Positions 1 through 5,226 are shown, counted from the first letter of the stretch. The stretch is DNA of 5,298 nt from an uncultured Cocleimonas sp. (GCA_937974135.1 CALJIH010000086.1:1-5298), one strand, 5' to 3'. Notes: generated by a model not told the origin, from the sequence alone. Numbers and translations are program-made.

Positions 1-99
1 GAAGCACCTGAGGGTGAAGAAGTTGCAGCGGAAGATGACGATGTTGTTGATGCTGAGTTTGAAGAAGTTGACGAAGCAACAGACGACAAGAAAGCATAA
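1..99 (+). CDS. dnaK: DnaK (Hsp70) chaperone, C-terminal end only
   Basis: The window opens in frame inside a gene; 32 codons precede a TAA stop at 97-99. The visible peptide is very acidic and ends in AEFEEVDEATDDKKA. It matches the disordered C-terminal tail of bacterial DnaK, which commonly carries an EFEEV-type segment shortly before the stop. DnaK is the cytosolic ATP-dependent Hsp70 that binds exposed hydrophobic segments of unfolded proteins, working with DnaJ and GrpE. The ATPase and substrate-binding domains lie to the left of the window, so nothing can be said about their integrity. The call rests on the tail and on dnaJ being the next gene on the same strand. A terminator at 259-298 probably ends this transcript. 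Confidence 0.9.
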   Translation, partial: EAPEGEEVAAEDDDVVDAEFEEVDEATDDKKA

Positions 100-100
100 A

Positions 101-241
101 TTGTAATACCTAGCACATTCATCTTTCACCGGATGTCTGCGTTACTTTCGTACTCGAATGGTCACGTATTAATATACGCTCACATTCTCCGTGCGAAAGG
201 CCTTGATCTCCAGCGAAACCTAAACGCGCTAGGCATTACAA
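101..241. repeat. 141-nt fold-back (MITE-like) palindromic element
   Basis: The whole stretch folds back on itself. The 14-nt ends (101-114 and 228-241, TTGTAATACCTAGC against GCTAGGCATTACAA) are inverted repeats matching at 13 of 14 positions. Continuing inward, 101-137 pairs with 205-241 at 27 of 37 positions by Watson-Crick pairing. The core hairpin follows: 145-153 with 191-199 (one T-G wobble), 156-160 with 183-187, and 165-169 with 174-178 around a TAAT loop. It has no coding capacity and begins two bases after the dnaK stop codon. AAA flanks both ends (98-100 and 242-244), which could be a 3-nt target duplication but could equally be chance in A-rich DNA. The architecture is that of a non-autonomous miniature inverted-repeat element or an intergenic palindromic repeat family; a one-off structured 3' UTR is the alternative. 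Mobility is inferred, not shown. Confidence 0.65.
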
Positions 242-258
242 AAAGAAGTAATTTATTA

Positions 259-298
259 AAGGTGCACAAATCTTATTTTGTGCGCCTTATTTTGTTTT
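259..298 (+). terminator. Rho-independent terminator after dnaK
   Basis: A 12-bp stem, AAGGTGCACAAA (259-270) with TTTGTGCGCCTT (277-288), contains one T-G wobble and closes a 6-nt loop. It is followed by the T-rich run ATTTTGTTTT (289-298). This is a textbook intrinsic terminator in the dnaK direction. Its place between dnaK and dnaJ implies that dnaJ needs its own promoter or depends on read-through. Confidence 0.85.
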
Positions 299-302
299 AG
301 AA

Positions 303-319
303 ATGTGAGCTTTTCACAT
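303..319. promoter_or_regulatory. Short palindrome upstream of dnaJ, function unknown
   Basis: ATGTGA (303-308) and TCACAT (314-319) are perfect inverted repeats separated by 5 nt, 20 nt before the dnaJ start. It could be a small hairpin in the dnaJ leader or a protein-binding site. The half-sites resemble those of CRP, but the spacing is one base short of the usual six. No convincing sigma-70 or sigma-32 promoter is visible between the terminator and dnaJ, so its role is open. Confidence 0.3.
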
Positions 320-339
320 AAGAAATCGAGTTAATTTAG

Positions 340-1497
340 ATGGCCAAGCAAGATTATTACGAAACACTGGGTGTAGCAAAAGGGTGTAGCGATGCTGATT
401 TAAAAAAATCATACCGTCGTATGGCTATGAAATATCATCCAGATCGTAATCCTGATGACTCTGAAGCAATTGTAAAATTCAAAGAAGTAAAAGAAGCCTA
501 CGAAATTCTATCGGATTCACAAAAACGTGCTGCTTATGACCAGTTTGGTCATGCAGGTGTTGATGGCTCTCAAGGAGGTTTTGGCGGTGGAGGCGGCGGC
601 TTCGGTGGCGGTTTTGGTGATATCTTCGAAGATATATTCGGAGGCTCTCGAGGTGGCGGAAGTAGAGCTAATTCAGCTTATCGTGGCAGTGATTTACAAT
701 ACAATCTTGAATTAACCCTTGAAGAAGCGGTGTTTGGTACAACGGTTGATATTCGCGTTCCTAGCAAACAAACCTGTGAAACCTGTGACGGTTCGGGTGC
801 CAAAGAGGGCAGTAGCCCAGAGACTTGTAATACCTGTCAGGGTCAAGGTCAGGTTCGAATTCAGCAAGGTTTCTTCTCAGTACAACAAACCTGTCCACAT
901 TGTAATGGTGCAGGCACACAAATTTCTGATCCGTGTAATGACTGTCATGGTGAAGGTCGTGTCGAACAAAAGAAAACCCTAGAAGTTAAAATACCTGAAG
1001 GTGTAGATACGGGCGATCGTATTCGTTTAAGCGGTGAAGGTGAAGCGGGTATAAACGGCGGCCCTGCAGGTGATTTGTATGTGCAAATGCATCTCAAAGA
1101 TCACGAAATTTTTGTTCGTGATGAGAATGACCTGCATTGTGAAATGCCAGTACCTTTTACTCAGGCTGCAATTGGTGGAACGCTCAAAGTGCCCACTTTA
1201 TCGGGTGAAGTAAATTTAAAAATTCCACCTGAAACACAATCAGGCAAGGTGTTCCGTCTTCGTGGCAAAGGTGTTAAGTCAGTGCGAAGTAGTATGACGG
1301 GCGATTTACTATGTAAGATCAATGTAGAAACGCCAGTTAACCTCACGTCCAAACAGAAAAAGCTTTTAGAGCAATTCCAAGCAGCGCTGGATAAAGGTGG
1401 CGAAAAACACAGTCCACAACAACATGGTTGGGGCAATAAAGCGAAATCATTTTTTGATGACGTGAAAGGCTGGTTTGAAGGCGAATCTGAAAAATAA
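340..1497 (+). CDS. dnaJ: Molecular chaperone DnaJ (Hsp40, type I)
   Basis: Full-length class I DnaJ, 385 residues (E. coli 376). DnaJ delivers unfolded clients to DnaK and stimulates its ATPase through the J domain. The J domain spans about residues 4-70 with the essential HPD at 33-35. A Gly/Phe-rich linker follows at about 75-107 and carries two DIF repeats (94-96, 98-100). The zinc-binding region has all four CxxCxGxG repeats, beginning at Cys146, Cys163, Cys185 and Cys199. The C-terminal substrate-binding and dimerisation domains run from about 210 to 350. The ATG at 340 gives the conserved MAKQDYYETLGV start. The Shine-Dalgarno is weak (only GAG at 328-330), which suggests modest translation. 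It follows dnaK on the same strand but behind a terminator. No key residue is missing. Confidence 0.97.
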   Translation: MAKQDYYETLGVAKGCSDADLKKSYRRMAMKYHPDRNPDDSEAIVKFKEVKEAYEILSDSQKRAAYDQFGHAGVDGSQGGFGGGGGGFGGGFGDIFEDIFGGSRGGGSRANSAYRGSDLQYNLELTLEEAVFGTTVDIRVPSKQTCETCDGSGAKEGSSPETCNTCQGQGQVRIQQGFFSVQQTCPHCNGAGTQISDPCNDCHGEGRVEQKKTLEVKIPEGVDTGDRIRLSGEGEAGINGGPAGDLYVQMHLKDHEIFVRDENDLHCEMPVPFTQAAIGGTLKVPTLSGEVNLKIPPETQSGKVFRLRGKGVKSVRSSMTGDLLCKINVETPVNLTSKQKKLLEQFQAALDKGGEKHSPQQHGWGNKAKSFFDDVKGWFEGESEK

Positions 1498-1538
1498 ACC
1501 ATCCTGTTGTAATTCGGTACGTTGTTTTAACCTTCCCC

Positions 1539-1589
1539 GACATTTCCTTATGGAAATTTGTCTACTACCGTCTTGGCTCTAAGGGAGCC
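1539..1589. other. Two small hairpins in the dnaJ-dapB gap
   Basis: ATTTCC (1542-1547) pairs with GGAAAT (1552-1557) around TTAT. GAC/GTC (1539-1541, 1560-1562) can extend this stem across a TT bulge. A second stem, GGCTCT (1575-1580) with GGAGCC (1584-1589), has an AAG loop and one T-G pair. Neither is followed by a T run, so neither is a terminator alone. With the terminator just downstream they make the dnaJ 3' UTR heavily structured. I see no open reading frame of interest or tRNA fold in 1498-1705. Confidence 0.4.
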
Positions 1590-1595
1590 TAAGGT

Positions 1596-1655
1596 GGCAC
1601 CTACTTTTACGGGTTTTTAGTTAAAAGCACATAAAAGTAGGGGGGTGTCTTTTTT
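1596..1655 (+). terminator. Rho-independent terminator after dnaJ, with G-run bulge
   Basis: GGCACC (1596-1601) pairs with GGTGTC (1644-1649) with one G-T pair. TACTTTTA (1602-1609) pairs with TAAAAGTA (1632-1639), leaving GGGG (1640-1643) bulged. CC 1600-1601 could instead pair with GG 1640-1641, giving an uninterrupted 10-bp stem. The stem is followed directly by six T residues (1650-1655). The loop of about 22 nt contains a minor TTTT/AAAA hairpin. It lies in the dnaJ direction, so dapB probably has its own promoter. Confidence 0.75.
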
Positions 1656-1656
1656 A
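1633..1656 (+). repeat. Copy A of a 24-nt AAAAGTR-G6-TGTC-T6-A repeat
   Basis: The sequence reads AAAAGTA, six G, TGTC, six T, A. It matches 23 of 24 positions with the reverse complement of 4432-4455. Both copies begin in the right arm of a hairpin, end in a T run, and lie just downstream of a gene in its own reading direction. They may be REP-like elements or a recurring terminator type in this genome. Confidence 0.7.
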
Positions 1657-1666
1657 ATTCTATAGA

Positions 1667-1672
1667 TATAAT
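1667..1672 (+). promoter_or_regulatory. Candidate -10 box for the dapB operon
   Basis: A perfect TATAAT lies 33 nt before the dapB start and just downstream of the dnaJ terminator. The -35 position (spacer 16-18) falls on the GGTGTC segment of the terminator stem and is a poor match. The promoter is therefore supported mainly by the -10 and by the need for one after the terminator. Confidence 0.4.
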
Positions 1673-1705
1673 AACTCTAATAATAATGACGTTTAAGGAA
1701 GATTC

Positions 1706-2506
1706 ATGATCAATATCGCAATCGTAGGTGCTGCTGGAAGAATGGGTAAGATTTTAATCGAATCCATTGCTGAAGCAGACAATGCTCAACTGTCCGTTGC
1801 GACGGAGCATCCTGAAAGTTCATTAATCGGTGCGGATGCAGGTGAACTTGCAGGCGTGGGTAAAAACGGTGTGGCTATTGTTTCGAGCTTAGATGATGCA
1901 CCCAATGATTTTGATGTATTGATAGATTTCACCCGACCTGAACCAACCCTGCAACACTTGGCATGGTGTGTAGCAAATAATAAATCTATGATTATTGGTA
2001 CAACGGGTTTTTCTGATGCTGAAAAAGCTGAGATCGATGCCGCAGGTGAGAGAGTTTCAATCGTATTTGCCGCTAATTTTAGTATTGGCGTGACACTCTC
2101 GTTAAAGTTATTGGAAATGGCTTCACGCGTTCTTGGTGATAGCGTTGATATCGAAGTGATCGAAGCCCATCATCGCCATAAAATTGATGCACCATCAGGA
2201 ACCGCGCTTAAAATGGGCGAAGTGATTGCTGAAACCTTAGATCGTGATTTAAAAGAAGACGGCGTTTATTGTCGCGAAGGCGTGACAGGTGAACGTAAAC
2301 GCACCGATATCGGTTTTCAAACCATTCGCGCAGGGGATATTGTGGGAGAGCATACCGTAATGTTTGCGGACATCGGTGAGCGAATTGAAATCACTCATAA
2401 AGCCTCTAGCCGTATGACCTTCGCCAAAGGAGCCGTGCGTTCAGCAATTTGGGTGACCAAACAAGCACCTAGCGTTTACGATATGCAAGATGTGTTAGAA
2501 TTTTAA
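1706..2506 (+). CDS. dapB: 4-hydroxy-tetrahydrodipicolinate reductase (DapB)
   Basis: DapB reduces the dapA product with NAD(P)H to tetrahydrodipicolinate in the cytosol, feeding lysine and diaminopimelate synthesis. The 266-residue protein is full length (E. coli 273). The N-terminal Rossmann domain shows the nucleotide motif GAAGRMG at 8-14, DFTRPEP at 74-80 and GTTGF at 98-102. The catalytic domain begins near AANFSIGVT (122-130) and carries EAHHRHKIDAPSGTAL at 153-168. His155 and Lys159 correspond to the E. coli catalytic pair His159/Lys163. The end of the domain has GERIEITHKASSR (224-236). The start is fixed by a good Shine-Dalgarno, AAGGAAG (1695-1701), and the MINIAIVGAAGRMG opening. 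It heads a probable three-gene transcript; the next gene starts 32 nt after its stop. No disruption is seen. Confidence 0.97.
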   Translation: MINIAIVGAAGRMGKILIESIAEADNAQLSVATEHPESSLIGADAGELAGVGKNGVAIVSSLDDAPNDFDVLIDFTRPEPTLQHLAWCVANNKSMIIGTTGFSDAEKAEIDAAGERVSIVFAANFSIGVTLSLKLLEMASRVLGDSVDIEVIEAHHRHKIDAPSGTALKMGEVIAETLDRDLKEDGVYCREGVTGERKRTDIGFQTIRAGDIVGEHTVMFADIGERIEITHKASSRMTFAKGAVRSAIWVTKQAPSVYDMQDVLEF

Positions 2507-2538
2507 AAAAACCTAAATTGATCTAAAGAGCATAGTAT

Positions 2539-3693
2539 ATGACACAAAGCACACGTTGGTTTTGGCTTGCAGTTGCATTAATTAGTGCGGGTTTACTCTA
2601 TCTTTTAGCACCTATTCTATTACCTTTCGTAGCTGGCGCATTGTTAGCATATTTAGGTGACCCATTGGTAGACCGCTTAGAGAAATGGAAGATTTCTCGT
2701 ACCCTAGGTGTTGTCGTGGTGTTCTTTGTTATCTTCCTGATTTTATTCCCTATTTTATTGTATCTCGTGCCTTTACTCGAAGCACAAATTAAAACGCTGA
2801 TTACTAAAATGCCAGGTTATATCGACTGGATCATGATTAATCTTGAACCAACGCTACAAGAAACCTTTGGTATTAATATTCCTGCCTTAGAAATCGAACA
2901 ACTTAAAAGCAGTTTTAAAGATAATTTTACCAGCGCAGGAGGCTTCTTCAAAAGTCTCGTGAGAACTGTGACGCATTCAGGCTTTGTGGTTGCTGGTTGG
3001 GCGGCAAATCTGTTTTTAATTCCAGTGATTACTTTCTACCTTTTACGTGATTGGGATCGTTTGGTTGATTACCTTCACGATTTATTACCGCGTGATATTG
3101 AACCAACTGTATCGTTATTGACTAAAGAATCAGATGAGGTTTTAGGTGCATTCTTACGTGGACAAATGTTGGTAATGTTGTCTCTTGGAACAATCTATGC
3201 CATAGGTTTAAAGTTGGTTGGATTAGAACTGTCATTGTTGATAGGAATGTTAGCAGGATTACTCAGTTTTATTCCATATATGGGCTTGATCGTCGGTATT
3301 ATTGTTGCTGGAATCGCCGTTATGCTACAAACACAAGACCCAACTAATCTGCTCTGGGTAGGTGCAGTATTTGTGTTTGCGCAAATGATTGAAGGTACAA
3401 TTTTAACGCCGTTGTTAGTGGGTGATCGTATTGGATTGCACCCTGTTGCTGTTATATTTTCTGTTTTAGCAGGTGGCCAATTATTTGGTTTCTTCGGTAT
3501 TCTCTTAGCGTTACCTGTGTTTGCGATTCTCGCTGTAGTGATGCGGCATTTACATCAAAGTTATAAAGACAGCGATCTCTATGGCAGTCCCATGGAAGCG
3601 CTTGCAGATTTAGATGATATTGTCGAAGAAAGCATTGAAGATAATTTGGAACAAGCTTCTGAAGAAATGCTCGAAGAGTTAAATAAAAAGTAA
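2539..3693 (+). CDS. AI-2E family permease, PerM-like inner-membrane protein
   Basis: A polytopic membrane protein of 384 residues. Hydrophobic stretches lie at about 7-25, 26-39, 56-80, 146-168, 208-227, 230-262 (probably two passes), 271-294 and 302-335 (two passes), consistent with the eight-helix layout of the AI-2E/UPF0118 family. A hydrophilic section at about 82-143 separates the third and fourth helices. Family-typical segments are IPVITFYLLRDWDRL (161-175), SFIPYMG (243-249), GDRIGLHPV (295-303) and FGFFGILLALPVFAI (316-330). The family includes TqsA (AI-2 export) and proteins linked to Na+/H+ antiport; substrate cannot be inferred. E. coli has perM close to hda, so adjacency to hda here supports PerM orthology. 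The last 33 residues form a strongly acidic, probably helical cytoplasmic tail. AAAGAG upstream supports the ATG. Confidence 0.88.
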   Translation: MTQSTRWFWLAVALISAGLLYLLAPILLPFVAGALLAYLGDPLVDRLEKWKISRTLGVVVVFFVIFLILFPILLYLVPLLEAQIKTLITKMPGYIDWIMINLEPTLQETFGINIPALEIEQLKSSFKDNFTSAGGFFKSLVRTVTHSGFVVAGWAANLFLIPVITFYLLRDWDRLVDYLHDLLPRDIEPTVSLLTKESDEVLGAFLRGQMLVMLSLGTIYAIGLKLVGLELSLLIGMLAGLLSFIPYMGLIVGIIVAGIAVMLQTQDPTNLLWVGAVFVFAQMIEGTILTPLLVGDRIGLHPVAVIFSVLAGGQLFGFFGILLALPVFAILAVVMRHLHQSYKDSDLYGSPMEALADLDDIVEESIEDNLEQASEEMLEELNKK

Positions 3694-3712
3694 ATAGACA
3701 GCTTAATATCAA

Positions 3713-4426
3713 ATGTCATCGGAACAACTCACCCTAAATGTGAATCTTAAAGAAGGTTTACGCTTTGAATCCTTTTTTGTTGAAGCAGGAAGTGCCAACG
3801 CAGAAATATTTCAGATTATGCAGCGTTTTGTTGAATCATCCGAACAACAACAAAACATTATTTGGGGTGAGAGCCTTTCTGGTAAAACCCATTTATTACA
3901 AGCTTGTTGCGCCAAACAAGCACAACAAAATAAAGCAGTGAGTTATATTCCGCTTAAAACATTAAGCCTGCATGGCCCCACGGTTTTACAAGGTATGTCA
4001 AATTCTCCTTTGGTTGTGGTTGATGATGTAGATAGTGTGATTGGTGATAAAAATTGGGAAACAGCATTATTCAACTTGATCAATCAAACCCGTGATAATA
4101 ATCAACGCTTGTTAATGAGTTCGCAAAATAATCCTCGGCAGTTAGATTGTGTTCTATCTGATCTAGCCTCAAGATTGATTTGGGGTGGCAGCTATCAATT
4201 ACAATTGTTAAGCGATGAAGATAAACCCAAGGCTTTGAAAGCGAGGGCCGCTCAGAGAGGTTTTGATTTAAATGACAGAGTGATCGATTATTTATTCAGA
4301 CACTATCCCAGAGATATAGAATCACTCATGGATATTTTAAATAAACTCGATGTTGAAAGTTTAAGACAAAAAACTAAAATCACGGTGCCTTTCGTTAAAC
4401 AGATTCTAAGGGATAAAACCCCCTAA
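3713..4426 (+). CDS. hda: DnaA regulatory inactivator Hda
   Basis: Hda is a DnaA-paralogous AAA+ protein. With the DNA-loaded beta clamp it triggers hydrolysis of DnaA-bound ATP (RIDA), preventing over-initiation at oriC. The 237 residues match the family size. The clamp-binding motif QLTLNV is at residues 5-10. The AAA+ core has Walker A GESLSGKT (52-59), Walker B VVVDDVD (101-107), a sensor I region near MSSQNNP (135-141) and the box VII segment DLASRLIWG with Arg154, equivalent to the E. coli Hda arginine finger Arg153. LSDEDK (166-171) and the C-terminal VPFVKQIL (225-232) are strongly Hda-like. There is no DnaA domain IV (DNA-binding), which excludes DnaA itself. It starts 19 nt after the permease stop without a clear Shine-Dalgarno, suggesting translational coupling. 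Confidence 0.94.
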   Translation: MSSEQLTLNVNLKEGLRFESFFVEAGSANAEIFQIMQRFVESSEQQQNIIWGESLSGKTHLLQACCAKQAQQNKAVSYIPLKTLSLHGPTVLQGMSNSPLVVVDDVDSVIGDKNWETALFNLINQTRDNNQRLLMSSQNNPRQLDCVLSDLASRLIWGGSYQLQLLSDEDKPKALKARAAQRGFDLNDRVIDYLFRHYPRDIESLMDILNKLDVESLRQKTKITVPFVKQILRDKTP

Positions 4427-4431
4427 ATTGA

Positions 4432-4455
4432 TAAAAAAGACACCCCCCCACTTTT
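4432..4455 (-). repeat. Copy B of the 24-nt AAAAGTR-G6-TGTC-T6-A repeat
   Basis: Read on the minus strand this is AAAAGTG, six G, TGTC, six T, A. It is identical to 1633-1656 except for one base (G in place of A at the seventh position). It sits immediately downstream of the XRE-cupin gene in that gene's direction. The two copies thus face each other across dapB, the permease gene and hda. Confidence 0.7.
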
Positions 4456-4474
4456 TGCTTGTTTTAAAAAAGTG
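4433..4474 (-). terminator. Terminator after the XRE-cupin regulator gene
   Basis: On the minus strand, directly after the stop codon, CACTTTTT (4474-4467) pairs with AAAAAGTG (4456-4449) around a 10-nt loop. Six further G, then TGTC and six T (4438-4433) follow. The stem is 8 bp and AT-rich, and the T run starts 10 nt beyond it, so it is an atypical intrinsic terminator unless GCAC (4475-4472) pairs with GTGT (4443-4440) to bring the stem closer. On the plus strand no T run follows the hairpin, so termination of the hda transcript here is less certain. Confidence 0.55.
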
Positions 4475-4475
4475 C

Positions 4476-5135
4476 TTAATTTAGGTTCTCATTCATCGCA
4501 TATGAAATCGTCGATAAAAACTTAATCGGTAATTTAATCAATTGCTTTGGCCCATGTGTGCCCTCAGCATCAAAAAATAAACTATCGCCTGATCTCATAA
4601 CATAATCTTTGCCATCATGGTGATAAGTCATTTCACCTTCCAGCATATAAAGAAACTCGACTCCCGTATGTTGAAAATCTGGGAAGAGATCCGTTTTCTC
4701 ATTCAATGTAATCAAATAAGGTTCGACCATCACATTATTACCCATGCGCGTGGAGTGACCTAAAAGTTGGTATTGATGACCGGCACGTGAGCCGCGCCTT
4801 TCAATTTCTATACCTTCACCTGCGGATACAAAAACCGCTTCATGGTCTTGTTCAAAGCGATTAAAAAAATCAGAGATTGGCACACCCAGAGCATTCGATA
4901 ACTGCTGCAATGTAGTCAAAGAGGGTGATGTCATGCCATTTTCAATTTTTGACATCATGCCAAGCGATAGTTCTGATGCTTCTGCGAGTTCAGAGATGGT
5001 GAGTCCGAGTTTTCTTCGATAAGCATTTACTTGTCGTCCAATAGCAACTTCGAGTTTTTTCTCTTTTTTGATCTGAATCTCATGAGGATTCTGGCTTAAG
5101 GCGTTGGTATTAGGGTTTGCTTTAGTTTTGCTCAT
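4476..5135 (-). CDS. XRE-family transcriptional regulator with C-terminal cupin domain
   Basis: A 219-residue cytosolic regulator. After a polar, lysine-rich N-terminal extension (1-28), an XRE/Cro-type helix-turn-helix covers about 33-88, with the recognition region around SLGMMSKIENGMTSPSLTTL (57-76). A cupin_2 barrel occupies about 145-212, including HTGVEFLYMLEGEM (156-169) and GDSLFFDAEGTHGP (183-196). His156, Glu160 and His194 are in positions to serve as ligands, but the canonical HxH of cupin motif 1 is not complete, so metal binding is uncertain. PuuR and SutR of E. coli share this two-domain plan; members sense small metabolites and often control adjacent metabolic genes. The effector here is unknown. 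No good Shine-Dalgarno precedes the ATG, and no later start would keep the HTH intact. It converges on hda, with 49 nt between the stop codons. Confidence 0.9.
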   Translation of the reverse strand: MSKTKANPNTNALSQNPHEIQIKKEKKLEVAIGRQVNAYRRKLGLTISELAEASELSLGMMSKIENGMTSPSLTTLQQLSNALGVPISDFFNRFEQDHEAVFVSAGEGIEIERRGSRAGHQYQLLGHSTRMGNNVMVEPYLITLNEKTDLFPDFQHTGVEFLYMLEGEMTYHHDGKDYVMRSGDSLFFDAEGTHGPKQLIKLPIKFLSTISYAMNENLN

Positions 5136-5199
5136 GTTTTGTTTTTTACTGTAAAGAAAAATAAACGATAGAGAAGTGTTTTAAACAATAATCTAAAAA

Positions 5200-5226
5200 T
5201 TGAATTATTCCTAGTAGGAATATAAT
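5200..5226 (+). promoter_or_regulatory. Candidate rightward promoter for a gene beyond the window
   Basis: TTGAAT (5200-5205) and a perfect TATAAT (5221-5226) are separated by a short 15-nt spacer, which the palindrome 5206-5222 fills. It would transcribe away from the regulator into a gene starting past the right edge. A second, weaker option is TTGGTA (5234-5239) with TATACT (5258-5263) at an 18-nt spacer. Confidence 0.45.
5206..5222. promoter_or_regulatory. Perfect 17-nt palindrome, candidate operator of the regulator
   Basis: TATTCCTA-G-TAGGAATA has perfect 8-nt arms around one base, 71 nt upstream of the XRE-cupin start codon. It overlaps the -10 boxes of candidate promoters on both strands. 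Size, symmetry and position fit an operator for a dimeric HTH repressor that controls itself and a divergent gene. That the neighbouring regulator binds it is inferred. Confidence 0.65.

Larger units (their letters stand above)
4422..4485. repeat. Outer inverted repeat joining the convergent gene ends
   Basis: CCTAAATT (4422-4429) and AATTTAGG (4478-4485) are perfect 8-nt inverted repeats. One includes the hda stop codon and the other covers the final codons and stop of the minus-strand regulator, so both genes end in the same sequence on their own strands. The pair encloses the internal hairpin and the G6-TGTC-T6 repeat and could close a larger structure that ends both convergent transcripts. 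Confidence 0.4.

Noticed and set aside
303..319. Possible CRP site (TGTGA-N5-TCACA) before dnaJ
   Set aside because: CRP sites usually have six bases between the half-sites, outer positions do not fit, and no promoter is evident beside it. Kept only as an unassigned palindrome.
299..339. Sigma-32 heat-shock promoter for dnaJ
   Set aside because: No CTTGAA-like -35 with a CCCAT-like -10 is visible in this stretch.
1161..1502. Open frame of 113 codons on the minus strand across the end of dnaJ
   Set aside because: It is antisense to a well-conserved dnaJ coding region, has no Shine-Dalgarno and no recognisable protein motif.
1498..1705. tRNA or small structured RNA gene in the dnaJ-dapB gap
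   Set aside because: The hairpins are short, do not form a cloverleaf and lack T-loop or CCA-like features. The terminator accounts for the strongest structure.
2512..2522. CCTAAATTGAT after dapB repeated at 4422-4432 after hda
   Set aside because: An 11-nt AT-rich match at two gene ends with no further flanking similarity or structure at the first site is plausibly chance.
3452..3712. Open frame of 86 codons on the minus strand over the end of the permease gene
   Set aside because: It lies opposite conserved membrane-segment codons, looks like low-complexity antisense and has no family resemblance.
1633..4455. Composite transposon carrying dapB, permease and hda between inverted repeats
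   Set aside because: The three genes are core genes with composition like the rest, no transposase is present, and dapB beside dnaJ is an ancestral order. The repeats are better read as terminator-associated elements.
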